Shown here piece after piece: positions 7,852-15,747 of a stretch of 22,956 bases of DNA. Numbering within the stretch: the stretch's first letter is position 1; each line of letters opens with the position of its first letter. The notes beneath the pieces were generated by a model, which was not told where the DNA came from, did not search any database, and saw nothing but the letters and a program-made list of their open reading frames with translations. Both the position numbers and the translations under genes were made by a program. Source of the stretch: an uncultured Ruminococcus sp. (GTDB taxonomy: Bacteria > Bacillota > Clostridia > Oscillospirales > CAG-272); assembly GCA_902783705.1 (NCBI GenBank), contig CACZSA010000410.1, positions 1 to 22,956 on the forward strand. Direction: 5' to 3'.

Positions 7852-8871
7852 ATGACAAGAAAGGCCGGACGCGTCCCCGGGTATGATCTTCTGCGGGTCC
7901 TTGCCACCCTTGCCGTCATTCTTCTGCATTCCGCCACCTCCCAGCTCCACGCCGTCGAGGTCAACACGTCCCCGTGGCGCGCCATGATCTTCTGGGACGG
8001 GCTCATGCGCTGGTCCGTGCCCGCGTTCTTCTTGCTGAGCGGCGCGCTCTTCCTCTCCTCGGACAAGCCGCTCTCCGAAATCCTCAAGAAGAATGCCCTG
8101 CGGATCGGGACGGCGTATTTCTTCTGGTCCTTCGTCTATGCCGCCGTCTCCCGCCCCGAGGGATGGAAGGAGTTCCTCTACACCTGGATCGGCGGGCATT
8201 ACCACCTCTGGTTCTGCTGGGCGATCGTCGGGCTGTATCTCCTCGTCCCGCTCCTCCGCCCGCTGGCCCGGAACGAGAAGACCGCGCGGTACTACCTCCT
8301 CCTCGTCTTCATCTTCGCCTCCTGCCTCCCGATGCTCACGGGGCTCGTCTGGACCGTCTCCCCGCGCCTGTCCGATCTGATGCAGGCGGTCCTCTCGATG
8401 ATGGATCTCGCCTTCCCGCTCGGATACGCCGGGATCTTCGTCTTCGGGTATTTCCTCTCGAAGGGCGTCACGCCGAAGAATGAGAAGCTCCTCTATCTCC
8501 TCGGCATCACCGGGCTGATCTTCACGCCGGTCTCCGCCCTCGTATTGTCGGCGATCTTTGAGCGCGAGATGACGAGCTTCTATCCCTTCCTCATGCCGAA
8601 CACCGTCTTCCCCGCCGCCGCGCTCTTCGTCTGTCTGAAAACGCATGTGCACCGCGGGACACGGCTGCTGCGGATCCTCTCCGACGCCTCCTTCGGCGCG
8701 TATCTTGTCCACGTTCTCGCGCTCTCGGTCCTGAACCGGATCGGATTCTCGTCCCTCTCCTTCAGCGCGTGGATCTCGATCCCGCTCGTCGCCGCCGCTG
8801 CCGCCGTCCTCTCCTTCGCCGCCGGGATCCTCCTGCGCAGAATCCCCGTCGTCGGCAAATATCTTTCCTAA
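7852..8871 (+). CDS. Integral membrane acyltransferase (acyltransferase 3 family)
   Basis: The 339-residue protein is almost wholly hydrophobic, with about ten predicted membrane helices. It opens with the family hallmark YDLLRVLATLAVILLHS, which contains the Arg-x10-His pattern (Arg15, His26) of acyltransferase-3 enzymes, and has the late conserved segment SFGAYLVHV (His287). Such proteins transfer acetyl or other acyl groups onto extracellular sugars, lipids or antibiotics; the acceptor here is unknown. The start at 7852 is chosen for AAAGGAG at 7839-7845; an in-frame ATG at 7756 lies upstream of the promoter. The gene ends 29 bp before msrC and probably heads a three-gene transcript. The family call is secure; a role in modifying surface glycans is an inference. 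Confidence 0.88.
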   Translation: MTRKAGRVPGYDLLRVLATLAVILLHSATSQLHAVEVNTSPWRAMIFWDGLMRWSVPAFFLLSGALFLSSDKPLSEILKKNALRIGTAYFFWSFVYAAVSRPEGWKEFLYTWIGGHYHLWFCWAIVGLYLLVPLLRPLARNEKTARYYLLLVFIFASCLPMLTGLVWTVSPRLSDLMQAVLSMMDLAFPLGYAGIFVFGYFLSKGVTPKNEKLLYLLGITGLIFTPVSALVLSAIFEREMTSFYPFLMPNTVFPAAALFVCLKTHVHRGTRLLRILSDASFGAYLVHVLALSVLNRIGFSSLSFSAWISIPLVAAAAAVLSFAAGILLRRIPVVGKYLS

Positions 8872-8900
8872 TATTATATGTAACCCGAAAGGAGCCCGTC

Positions 8901-9377
8901 ATGCCGGACTACGCGCTCATTCATGAAACCCTCGTCTCGCTGACCCGGGACGTGCCGCATCCCCTCGCCAACCTCGCGAACGCCTCCGCCCTCCTTTGGG
9001 AGCAGATGGACGACCTCAACTGGGCCGGCTTCTACCTCCTCGCGCGGGAGGATCTGCTCGTCCTCGGCCCGTTCCAGGGAAAGACCGCCTGCATCGAGAT
9101 CCCCGTCGGACGCGGCGTCTGCGGGACTGCCGTCGAGCGTGGCGCGTCGGTCGTCGTCCCGGACGTGCACGAATTCCCGGGACACATCGCCTGCGACAGC
9201 GCGTCCGAATCCGAAATCGTCGTCCCGATCCGCAAGGGGGAGCGCATTGTCGGCGTCCTCGATCTCGACAGCCCGAAGAAGAACACCTTCGGCGAAGAGG
9301 ACCGCGTCGGCCTCGAGGAATTCGTCCACCTGCTCGAGGACGCCCTCCCCGACGATTTCCCCGCCGCCCTTCTCTGA
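8901..9377 (+). CDS. msrC: Free methionine-(R)-sulfoxide reductase (GAF domain)
   Basis: A 158-residue single GAF-domain protein that reduces free L-methionine-(R)-sulfoxide in the cytosol using thioredoxin-type reductant. The signature stretches LGPFQGKTACIEIPVGRGVCGT and HIACDSASESEIVVP are present. Cys64, Cys74 and Cys98 have the same 10- and 24-residue spacing as the three redox cysteines of Escherichia coli fRMsr (YebR, Cys84/94/118). Length is normal for the family. The start at 8901 follows GAAAGGAG at 8887-8894; longer in-frame starts run into the previous gene. It lies 29 bp after the acyltransferase and 21 bp before the next gene, so it is probably co-transcribed. It looks like a housekeeping oxidative-repair gene with no clear link to its neighbours. 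Confidence 0.95.
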   Translation: MPDYALIHETLVSLTRDVPHPLANLANASALLWEQMDDLNWAGFYLLAREDLLVLGPFQGKTACIEIPVGRGVCGTAVERGASVVVPDVHEFPGHIACDSASESEIVVPIRKGERIVGVLDLDSPKKNTFGEEDRVGLEEFVHLLEDALPDDFPAALL

Positions 9378-9398
9378 CCGAATACGAAAGGAGATACT

Positions 9399-11576
9399 AT
9401 GTCCGTCGTCCTTGAAAACGATCTCGCGCGCCTCGTCCTCTCGGAATCCGGCTGCGCGGAAAGCCTGATCCTCCGCTCAACCGGGGAGGAATGCCTCTCG
9501 CCCGCCGAGCCCGTTCCGTTCTTCTCCGTCACGCAGGACCGCCCCTTCAACAACGAAGTCAAGCTCGCCCACCCGAACAAGCGCACGGTGTACCCGGCAA
9601 ACCGCATCCGCATGGAGAAGACCGCCTCCGGCGCGCGGCTCACGGTGGGCTTCGATCTCGCGCCGTACGAGGCCGTCGTCGACGTGACGGTCGCGCCGCG
9701 GTATTTCGCCTTCTCGCTCGCGGACTGGATCGTCCCGGATTCCGCCTATCCCGGCCTCGCGATGAATACGCCGCCCGCCGCCGAATTCCGCCTCATCGCC
9801 CTCTCCGTCCCGCACCGCGCGCATTTCGGCGCATGGCTCAACGTGAGCTGGGATGAGGGCGCGGCGGTCTGCGTGCTCGCGGCGGATCCCACCCCGCGCA
9901 TCGACTCCGAGCCGTTCCGGGACCGCAGGGTCCTCACCGCCGACGCCGTGCGGGAGATCCGCCTCAAAGGTTCGACGGCCGCCCTGATCTGCGCCCCATC
10001 CGACGCCTTCCTCGACGCGGTCGACGATCTCGAGCGGGACTATGACCTCCCCCGCGGCGTCGAGAGCCGGAGATGCAGCGCGATCAACGCCTCGGCCTAC
10101 TGGACTGCCGACTGCACGCCCGAAAACGTCGACGAGCACATCCGCTACGCAAAGGCCGGGGGCTTCCGCATGATGCTCCTCTATTACACCTGCCTCTTTC
10201 GGGAGCGCGGCGGGTATGCTCTCAACGGCAATTACGACTGGCGGGACGAATACCCGGACAAGCGCGGGGACGCCCGCCGGATGCTCGAGAAGATCCATGC
10301 CGCCGGGATCACGCCGGGCCTGCACTTCCTCCACACGCACATCGGGCTCGACAGCCGGTACTGCACCCCCGACGCCGACCCGCGCCTGCACAAGGTCCGC
10401 CGCTTCACGCTCGCCCTCCCTCTGGACGAGGAGGACACCGTGATCGAGGTCGAGGAGGACCCCGAAGGATGCGCGGCAGATCCCCGGTGCCGGATCCTGC
10501 AGTTCGGCGGCGAGCTCGTCTCGTATGAATCGTTCACCACGGAACGCCCCTATCGCTTCACCGGATGCGTCCGGGGACTGCGCGGCACGACGGTCCGGTC
10601 CCATCCGCGCGGCGAGGTCGGCGGCCTGCTCGACGTCTCGGAGTTCGGCGCGTCGAGCTGCTATCTCGATCAGGAGACCTCATTGCAGGACGAGATCGCC
10701 GACAAGCTCGCCGAGGCGTATTCCGCAGGGTTCCGCTTCTGTTATTTCGACGGCTCCGAGGGCGCGATCGCCCCGTTTGAATATCACATCCCAATGGCGC
10801 AGTACCGCGTCTGGCGGAAGCTCAGCCCGTCCCCGCTCTACACCGAGGGCGCGGCGAAGGCCCATTTCTCCTGGCACCACCTCTCCGGCGGCAACGCGTT
10901 CGACGTCTTCCCGCCCGCCGTCTTCAAGGAAATGATCCGCCGCTATCCCGACGAGGAAGCGCCGCGGATGCGGGAGGATTTCACGCGGCTCAACTTCGGC
11001 TGGTGGGGCTTCTGGCTCCCCGAAGGACGGGACGACGGCGGGACACAGGCCGATCTCATCGAGTTCGGGACCTGCCGCGCCGCCGCCTGGGACTGCCCCG
11101 TCACGATCCAGACGAATCTCTCCGCCTTCCGCCGCCATCCGCGCATGGGCGACATTCTCGAGGTCTTCCGCCGCTGGGAGGACGTCCGCGCCCGCGGGCT
11201 TCTGACCGAAGAGGACAAGGAAGAGATCCGCCGCTCGGTGGGGGAGTTCATCCTCCTCCTTCCCTCGAATGGAGAATACGAGCTGACGCCGTACCGGCAG
11301 ATCCGAACCGGAGATCCGCGCGTCCGGGCATATTTCTTTGAGCGGCGCGGCGCGTCCTGTGTCGTCTTCTGGCACACCGAAGGCGAAGCCACCCTCCGGC
11401 TCCCACTCGATCATCCGATCACCCTCACCCGGGAGATCGACCGGGAGCCGCTCCGCTTCGACGTCGATTCCGGGAACGGCGCGCTTCTCCTCCCGATCGG
11501 CGGCCGGGCCTATCTCGCTGCCGCCGCGGACGAAGAAACGATCCGCCGCGCCTTCGCATCCTGCGCGCTCGTTTGA
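9399..11576 (+). CDS. Unassigned probable TIM-barrel carbohydrate-active enzyme, 725 aa
   Basis: I cannot place this protein in a named family. Visible organisation: an N-terminal beta-rich domain (about 1-200), a central alpha/beta part resembling a glycosidase TIM barrel (about 225-620), and a short C-terminal beta domain (about 640-710). Barrel-like stretches include GGFRMMLLYYTCLF (about 254-267), GITPGLHFLHTHIGLDSRY (303-321) and FCYFDGSEG (447-455); in clan GH-D-like enzymes an Asp in such a strand end is the nucleophile, making Asp451 and Glu454 candidates. A beta-rich insert (about 335-412) containing GCVRGLRGTTVRSHPRGEV interrupts the barrel. No signal peptide is seen, so it should be cytosolic. 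GAAAGGAG at 9386-9393 supports the start. Glycoside hydrolase activity is inferred from fold-like features only. Confidence 0.7.
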   Translation: MSVVLENDLARLVLSESGCAESLILRSTGEECLSPAEPVPFFSVTQDRPFNNEVKLAHPNKRTVYPANRIRMEKTASGARLTVGFDLAPYEAVVDVTVAPRYFAFSLADWIVPDSAYPGLAMNTPPAAEFRLIALSVPHRAHFGAWLNVSWDEGAAVCVLAADPTPRIDSEPFRDRRVLTADAVREIRLKGSTAALICAPSDAFLDAVDDLERDYDLPRGVESRRCSAINASAYWTADCTPENVDEHIRYAKAGGFRMMLLYYTCLFRERGGYALNGNYDWRDEYPDKRGDARRMLEKIHAAGITPGLHFLHTHIGLDSRYCTPDADPRLHKVRRFTLALPLDEEDTVIEVEEDPEGCAADPRCRILQFGGELVSYESFTTERPYRFTGCVRGLRGTTVRSHPRGEVGGLLDVSEFGASSCYLDQETSLQDEIADKLAEAYSAGFRFCYFDGSEGAIAPFEYHIPMAQYRVWRKLSPSPLYTEGAAKAHFSWHHLSGGNAFDVFPPAVFKEMIRRYPDEEAPRMREDFTRLNFGWWGFWLPEGRDDGGTQADLIEFGTCRAAAWDCPVTIQTNLSAFRRHPRMGDILEVFRRWEDVRARGLLTEEDKEEIRRSVGEFILLLPSNGEYELTPYRQIRTGDPRVRAYFFERRGASCVVFWHTEGEATLRLPLDHPITLTREIDREPLRFDVDSGNGALLLPIGGRAYLAAAADEETIRRAFASCALV

Positions 11577-11697
11577 TTTTTCCGAAACGCAAAACAAGGC
11601 TGTCGCAAAAGGAATTTGGTGCTGGTTGTCTATAGAATCCGCCTTCCAATGTGCGTAGACGATTACAGAAACATACGGGTGGAAAACCGCATGAGAC

Positions 11698-11846
11698 GTG
11701 TCATTCCGAGGAAGGGCCCGGGGGCCCTGATGTGGGAATCCGTACTTCTTCATGAACGAACAGCCATTTTCCATGGCTTCCTCCCCCATACAGGGGATGC
11801 GGATTGCCACGTCGCAGGTCTCGGGACCTGCTCCTCGCAATGACAC
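11698..11846. repeat. Inverted pair of REP/MITE-like hairpin repeats
   Basis: Unit 1 (11698-11742) and unit 2 (11846-11800, opposite strand) share GTGTCATT, CGAGGA, GTGG and AATCCG at matching positions. Each unit has an inner stem: AGGGCCC pairing with GGGCCCT in unit 1, GCAGGTC pairing with GACCTGC in unit 2. Each also has an outer stem, ATTCC with GGAAT in unit 1 but ATTGC with GCAAT in unit 2. This paired change keeps the base pairing, so the fold seems to be conserved. The 57-base centre holds small hairpins (GCCAT/ATGGC). Palindromic units of the GTCATTGCGAGGAG type recur in many bacterial genomes, probably spread by REP-associated transposases; no transposase is encoded here. Confidence 0.75.
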
Positions 11847-11909
11847 ATGATAATCGGTGCGAAGCCATGCTCTTCAACGCCGTCGTACGCCTATATACAG
11901 AACAAAGAC

Positions 11910-11950
11910 GGGACTACCGCACTCCGTTTCAGGAGTAATGCGACAGTCCC
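11910..11950. terminator. Hairpin terminator behind the discoidin gene (both strands)
   Basis: GGGACTACCGCACTCC (11910-11925) pairs with GGAG (11932-11935) and TGCGACAGTCCC (11939-11950), with two wobble pairs and a three-base TAA bulge. On the minus strand it lies 20 bases after the stop of the discoidin-repeat gene and is followed by TCTTTGTT. On the plus strand it is followed by CTTTTGTTTT, so it may also stop transcription from the 725-residue enzyme gene. Confidence 0.7.
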
Positions 11951-11970
11951 TGCTTTTGTTTTCCATTCGC

Positions 11971-13398
11971 TCACTCGTCCCGGTCGCGGTTTTTGAGCAG
12001 CACGGCTGCCGAGGCCGCGATGGCGACGACGGACACCGCGATGCACACGATCGGCACGACGCGGAGTCCTTCCTCCTCGACCGCCGTCTCCGTGTCGGTG
12101 AGCGCGGCTTCTGCCTCGGTTTCATCCGGAAGCGCTTCCGTCTCGGGTTCGACGGTCTCCGCCGATGCGGGGGAGGCGTTCGGGGTGAGCCAGTGCGCGT
12201 AGAGCGTATGATTTCCGAGGTGGGTGACCTTCGTCTCCGCCGTCACGCGCTCGCCGCCGGTCCGGGAGGTGTACCACCCCGCAAACGGCGCGGCGTCGAC
12301 GTACGAGAGATCGGCGATCCCGTCGTAGGTCCCGCCGAAGGTCACGGTCATCGGATCGGTCGAGCCCTCGACGCCGTTCCAGTCGAACGAGACGGTCATC
12401 TCCGACACCGCGACGGACAGCTCCGCCATGGTCGGCGGGACGTATCCCTCGGAGGAGAAGCCGTAGAATTCGAGCTCCGCGACGTCGCCGTGCTCCTCTC
12501 CGTTCCAGTAGCGGTAGTAGAGGTAGCCCTTATTGTTTTCAAAGTCGGTGACGGTCTGCCATTTCCAGGCCTCCGCCGCGGACGTGCTCGTCCAGAGGGT
12601 CTCCCAGTCGCGCATGTCGTCCGAGCCCTGGATCGAGGCGCCGCGGAAGCGGTCCGTCCAGCCCTCGCGCGGGAAAATGCGGACCTTCGAGAGGATCTGC
12701 GGCGCGTCGAGGGCGATTCCGGCGTAGGCGTAATCCGCGCCCTTGGACGTCGGGTCGTAGTAGGTGTAGCGGTCGCCGTCAAAGGCTGCCGCCGCGCCCG
12801 TTCCCGGGGAGCCGTCCCATCCGGTCTCCTCGCCGATGACCTCGCCCTGGAGCTTGATCGGACCCGCGACCGCCGCGCCGACGGGATAGCCGTACAGCTC
12901 GACCTCCGCGACGTCGCCGTGGGTATAACCGTTCCAGTAGCGGTAGTACTGATAGCCCGTATTGTTGTCGAAATCCTCGATCTCCTGCCATTCCCATTCT
13001 CTGGCGGAATGCTCACTGACCCAGAGCGTGTCCCAGTCCTCCATGTCGTTCGAGCCCTGGATCGACGCGCCGTGGAAGCGGTCCAGCCAGTTTTCGCGCG
13101 GCATGATGACGACCTTCGAGAGGACGTAGGGCGCGCCGAGATCGACGCCGCAGTAGGCATAATCCGCCCCCTGCGCCGTGGGATCGTAATAGGTGTAGAC
13201 GTCACCGTCGAAGGCCGAGCTCCGGCCCTTGTCCTGCTGACCGTTCCAGCCGACGGTCTCGCCGATGAGCGCCCCTTCGAGCAGGGCCGAGCCCGCCGGG
13301 ATGTCCGTGCCGGAGGACGGGTAATCGGAGGCGCAGGCCGCGGTCGTCAGAACCACGCCGCAGAGGATGCCGAGGGTGATCTTACCGAGAAGTCTCAT
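11971..13398 (-). CDS. Exported surface protein with two discoidin-like repeats and an InlB-type B-repeat
   Basis: The 475-residue protein has an N-terminal signal (about 5-21) ending TTAAC, so Cys22 may be lipidated, although Thr at -3 is atypical. Two close tandem repeats follow (39-171 and 182-314), each with FDGD, TYYDPT, GADYAY, FRGASIQGS-like and YYRYWNG stretches, resembling F5/8-type-C (discoidin) carbohydrate-binding modules. Next comes a Listeria-Bacteroides B-repeat (about 334-403, FAGWYTSRTGG and HTLYAHW), an acidic linker, and a C-terminal membrane helix (about 447-467) with a charged tail. No LPxTG motif is seen. The ATG overlaps the upstream stop as ATGA, so translation is probably coupled to the CotH-like gene. 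A glycan- or surface-binding role is inferred. Confidence 0.82.
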   Translation of the reverse strand: MRLLGKITLGILCGVVLTTAACASDYPSSGTDIPAGSALLEGALIGETVGWNGQQDKGRSSAFDGDVYTYYDPTAQGADYAYCGVDLGAPYVLSKVVIMPRENWLDRFHGASIQGSNDMEDWDTLWVSEHSAREWEWQEIEDFDNNTGYQYYRYWNGYTHGDVAEVELYGYPVGAAVAGPIKLQGEVIGEETGWDGSPGTGAAAAFDGDRYTYYDPTSKGADYAYAGIALDAPQILSKVRIFPREGWTDRFRGASIQGSDDMRDWETLWTSTSAAEAWKWQTVTDFENNKGYLYYRYWNGEEHGDVAELEFYGFSSEGYVPPTMAELSVAVSEMTVSFDWNGVEGSTDPMTVTFGGTYDGIADLSYVDAAPFAGWYTSRTGGERVTAETKVTHLGNHTLYAHWLTPNASPASAETVEPETEALPDETEAEAALTDTETAVEEEGLRVVPIVCIAVSVVAIAASAAVLLKNRDRDE

Positions 13399-15686
13399 GC
13401 CGCCTTTCCCCCTTTTCTCTTCATTCCGCCGAGCACCGCCATCGCCGCTGCCGCGAGCACGATGCCCGCCGTCATGACGATCCATTCCGCGTCGGACATG
13501 GAGGCCGAACGGGAAACGCGGGGCGCGGCGATCTCCTCGACCGGGGTCTTCGTCTCCGGCTCGGGCGTCACCGCGACGACGATCTCCTCAGGCACGCCGT
13601 TTTTCTGCGCGAGGATCCGCTCCCAGAGCCTGCCGCCCTCGATCCGCCCGGACGCGAGCGTCACCGGGACCTCGGTCACGACGTTGCTCGTCATGGTCAG
13701 GCTCTTGTTCTTGAAGATCTTGCCGTTTGCGTACTGATAGTAGGCGTTGTTCGGTCCGGTGACCCGCGCATAGTACTTTCCGCCCGCGGGGACCGTGATG
13801 CTCTCGCCCGTCCCGATCTGCTCGCCCGTCGTCCAGTCGTCGCCGATCTGATACCAGAGCAGGTAGTCGGAATCGATCTTGCCGTACGCCGTCCCGGTCA
13901 GGGTCCACGTGCCGTCCCCGTTGTCGACGCCGTCCACGGTCAGGCCGAGGAGGTATTTCGACGGGTTCCAGAGCGTGTTGAACCACGTGTCGTAGCGCAC
14001 GCCGAGGGATTCGCGGTACGCGTCGCGCCAGGTGTCGAAGTCATCCGGCTGATTCCAGCGCAGCCAGTTCATCTCATGCGAGGGCTTCACCGTCTCGGCG
14101 CATTCGTCGAAGGTCTGCACGATCTCGGCCTCGGTATTGCCCATCACCTGATCGACGATCTCGCGCAGCTGCTCGTTCATTTCCGAAATGAGATGCATGT
14201 AGTCGCCCTTGCGCCATGCCTGCTCGAACCAGCAGTACTGCTGCTCGACGTCGTTGTAGGCGAAGGTCGTGCCGAAGAGCGTCGGGTCGTACATGATCCA
14301 CGGTCCGCTCTCGAAGTCCCAGACGGGCCCGAACTTGATGACGCCGCCCGCGTCCTTCGTCATGTACGTGGACGTGCGGTAGATCTCCCAGTTGAGGTAG
14401 TAGGCGTAAATCAGGGTCTGCGCGGCGTAGCTCCGCTCGTCGACGTAGTCGGTGTAGTGCTTGCCGAGCTCATTGTAGCCCGTGTCGGAGAACAGCGCGT
14501 TCTCAAACTCCTGCACGTACTGCGCGACGTACTGCACCATCTCCTTCGTCGGGTAGGCGGGGGATTTGATGTTCACGAACATGTTGTGCTTCGTGCGGAA
14601 GCCGCATTCGCCGTAGTGGTTGCACATGATCTCAAGGATGTAGCCGCCCGTGATGTCGGTGCCCTCGGGGACGGACGATGCGGTCGCGTAGCTGTAGCTC
14701 TTGATCCCGGCGGCGATCGCGGGGTCGCTCTTCTTCCCGCTCACGGTCGCGGTCTTCGTCGACGGCATGGTCGTCAGCTCCTCGAGATCGCGCACGGTCA
14801 TCGAGCCGTTGATATCCATGCGCTCCGTGAGGACGTACACCCCGCGGTAGTCGCCGTCGATGTAGACGTCCACGAACCGCGTGCACTGGTTGAAGTACGC
14901 GTCCTTCACGAGGGCGTTGTAGGTGTTGAACGCCATGACGTAGGACATGCCCGTCGGGTCGTAGTTGCCCCAGGTCCGGATGCGGAGCAGGGACCACTTC
15001 TTGCTTCTCCCGGCGCCGGGGACGAGCTCCGCCTTCTCGCCGAGGTTGATGTTGTAGGAGTTTTTCGTGTTGAGTCTGCCGGAGCGCTCGTAGGATGTCA
15101 GGCCGTGGCCCTTCATGCGGGTCATCGGGCCGTCATAGACCTTCCGCCCGTTTTCGTCGAGCATGAGGATCGCGCCCTCCTCCACGTCGCTCTGGGAGGA
15201 GTTGATGCGGATCAGCGCTTCGTCCCCGTCCGTGAGGGTGATCCAGAGCGTCGGGATCTTCCCGGCCTGCATCACATGGACGGCGTACTTCACGTACACG
15301 CCCTCCTCGGCGTTGTATTCGTAGAGGTTCGCCGTATCCGCAGAGAGATCGCAGACATAGCGCTCCCCGGGGGCGACGGTCTTCCCGGTGGTCTCGTCGT
15401 AGGCGACCAGCTTGCCGTCATAGCGGATCGATACCGCCGTGCGGTCCGCGGTGGCGGGGAGGAAGAGATAGTAATTCTTGCCGCTGGCCTTCCAGAGGGA
15501 GAGGTCCTCGGGCAGGATATTGCCCCCCTCTCCGTCCGAAGCGAGCACGGTGAAGGGCGCCTGATCCTTCGTCGTGTAGACCAGCGCGTCCGCCGCCGAT
15601 GCGGCAAGGGCTGCCGTCCATAGCAGGGTCACGGCGAGGAGCAGGAAGAGGATCCCCCGCCCCGCGCGTCTTTTGAATGTCATCAT
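13395..15686 (-). CDS. Exported, membrane-anchored CotH-kinase-like protein
   Basis: The 763-residue protein has a signal peptide (about 1-32, cleavage near AASA) and a C-terminal membrane helix (about 736-754) followed by KRKGGK, so it should sit on the outer face of the membrane. The central part (about 155-570) matches CotH-type atypical protein kinases: RFVDVYIDGDYRGVYVLTERMD (270-291) and GPVWDFES (453-460), the latter in place of the usual WDFD. The early RGNST-like element is replaced by KGHGLTSY (192-199). A beta-rich, probably Ig-like domain (about 578-670) follows. CotH phosphorylates spore-coat proteins in Bacillus; many clostridial homologues are surface proteins of unknown target. 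AAAGGA precedes two adjacent ATGs; the first is used. Third gene of the uxaC transcript. Confidence 0.85.
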   Translation of the reverse strand: MMTFKRRAGRGILFLLLAVTLLWTAALAASAADALVYTTKDQAPFTVLASDGEGGNILPEDLSLWKASGKNYYLFLPATADRTAVSIRYDGKLVAYDETTGKTVAPGERYVCDLSADTANLYEYNAEEGVYVKYAVHVMQAGKIPTLWITLTDGDEALIRINSSQSDVEEGAILMLDENGRKVYDGPMTRMKGHGLTSYERSGRLNTKNSYNINLGEKAELVPGAGRSKKWSLLRIRTWGNYDPTGMSYVMAFNTYNALVKDAYFNQCTRFVDVYIDGDYRGVYVLTERMDINGSMTVRDLEELTTMPSTKTATVSGKKSDPAIAAGIKSYSYATASSVPEGTDITGGYILEIMCNHYGECGFRTKHNMFVNIKSPAYPTKEMVQYVAQYVQEFENALFSDTGYNELGKHYTDYVDERSYAAQTLIYAYYLNWEIYRTSTYMTKDAGGVIKFGPVWDFESGPWIMYDPTLFGTTFAYNDVEQQYCWFEQAWRKGDYMHLISEMNEQLREIVDQVMGNTEAEIVQTFDECAETVKPSHEMNWLRWNQPDDFDTWRDAYRESLGVRYDTWFNTLWNPSKYLLGLTVDGVDNGDGTWTLTGTAYGKIDSDYLLWYQIGDDWTTGEQIGTGESITVPAGGKYYARVTGPNNAYYQYANGKIFKNKSLTMTSNVVTEVPVTLASGRIEGGRLWERILAQKNGVPEEIVVAVTPEPETKTPVEEIAAPRVSRSASMSDAEWIVMTAGIVLAAAAMAVLGGMKRKGGKAA

Positions 15687-15747
15687 TGAGGTTCCTTTCG
15701 ATCATGTCCGGCCCGCCGCACGGAGCGGGGAGACCGGAGTTGACGCG

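Larger units (their letters stand above)
11577..11970. other. 394-bp convergent intergenic region
   Basis: No convincing gene is present; short frames lack ribosome sites. The region contains an inverted pair of structured repeats (11698-11846) and a hairpin terminator (11910-11950). An eight-base inverted repeat, CTGTCGCA at 11600-11607 and its complement at 11939-11946, brackets everything. Composition is visibly less GC-rich than the flanking genes. Confidence 0.75.

Noticed and set aside
11616..11843. 75-codon open frame across the intergenic repeat pair
   Set aside because: It reads through the palindromic units, has no ribosome site and no family features.
15687..15747. Possible terminator between the fucosidase and CotH-like genes
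   Set aside because: Only a four-base CCGC/GCGG stem with no T-run is visible, so the transcript probably continues.
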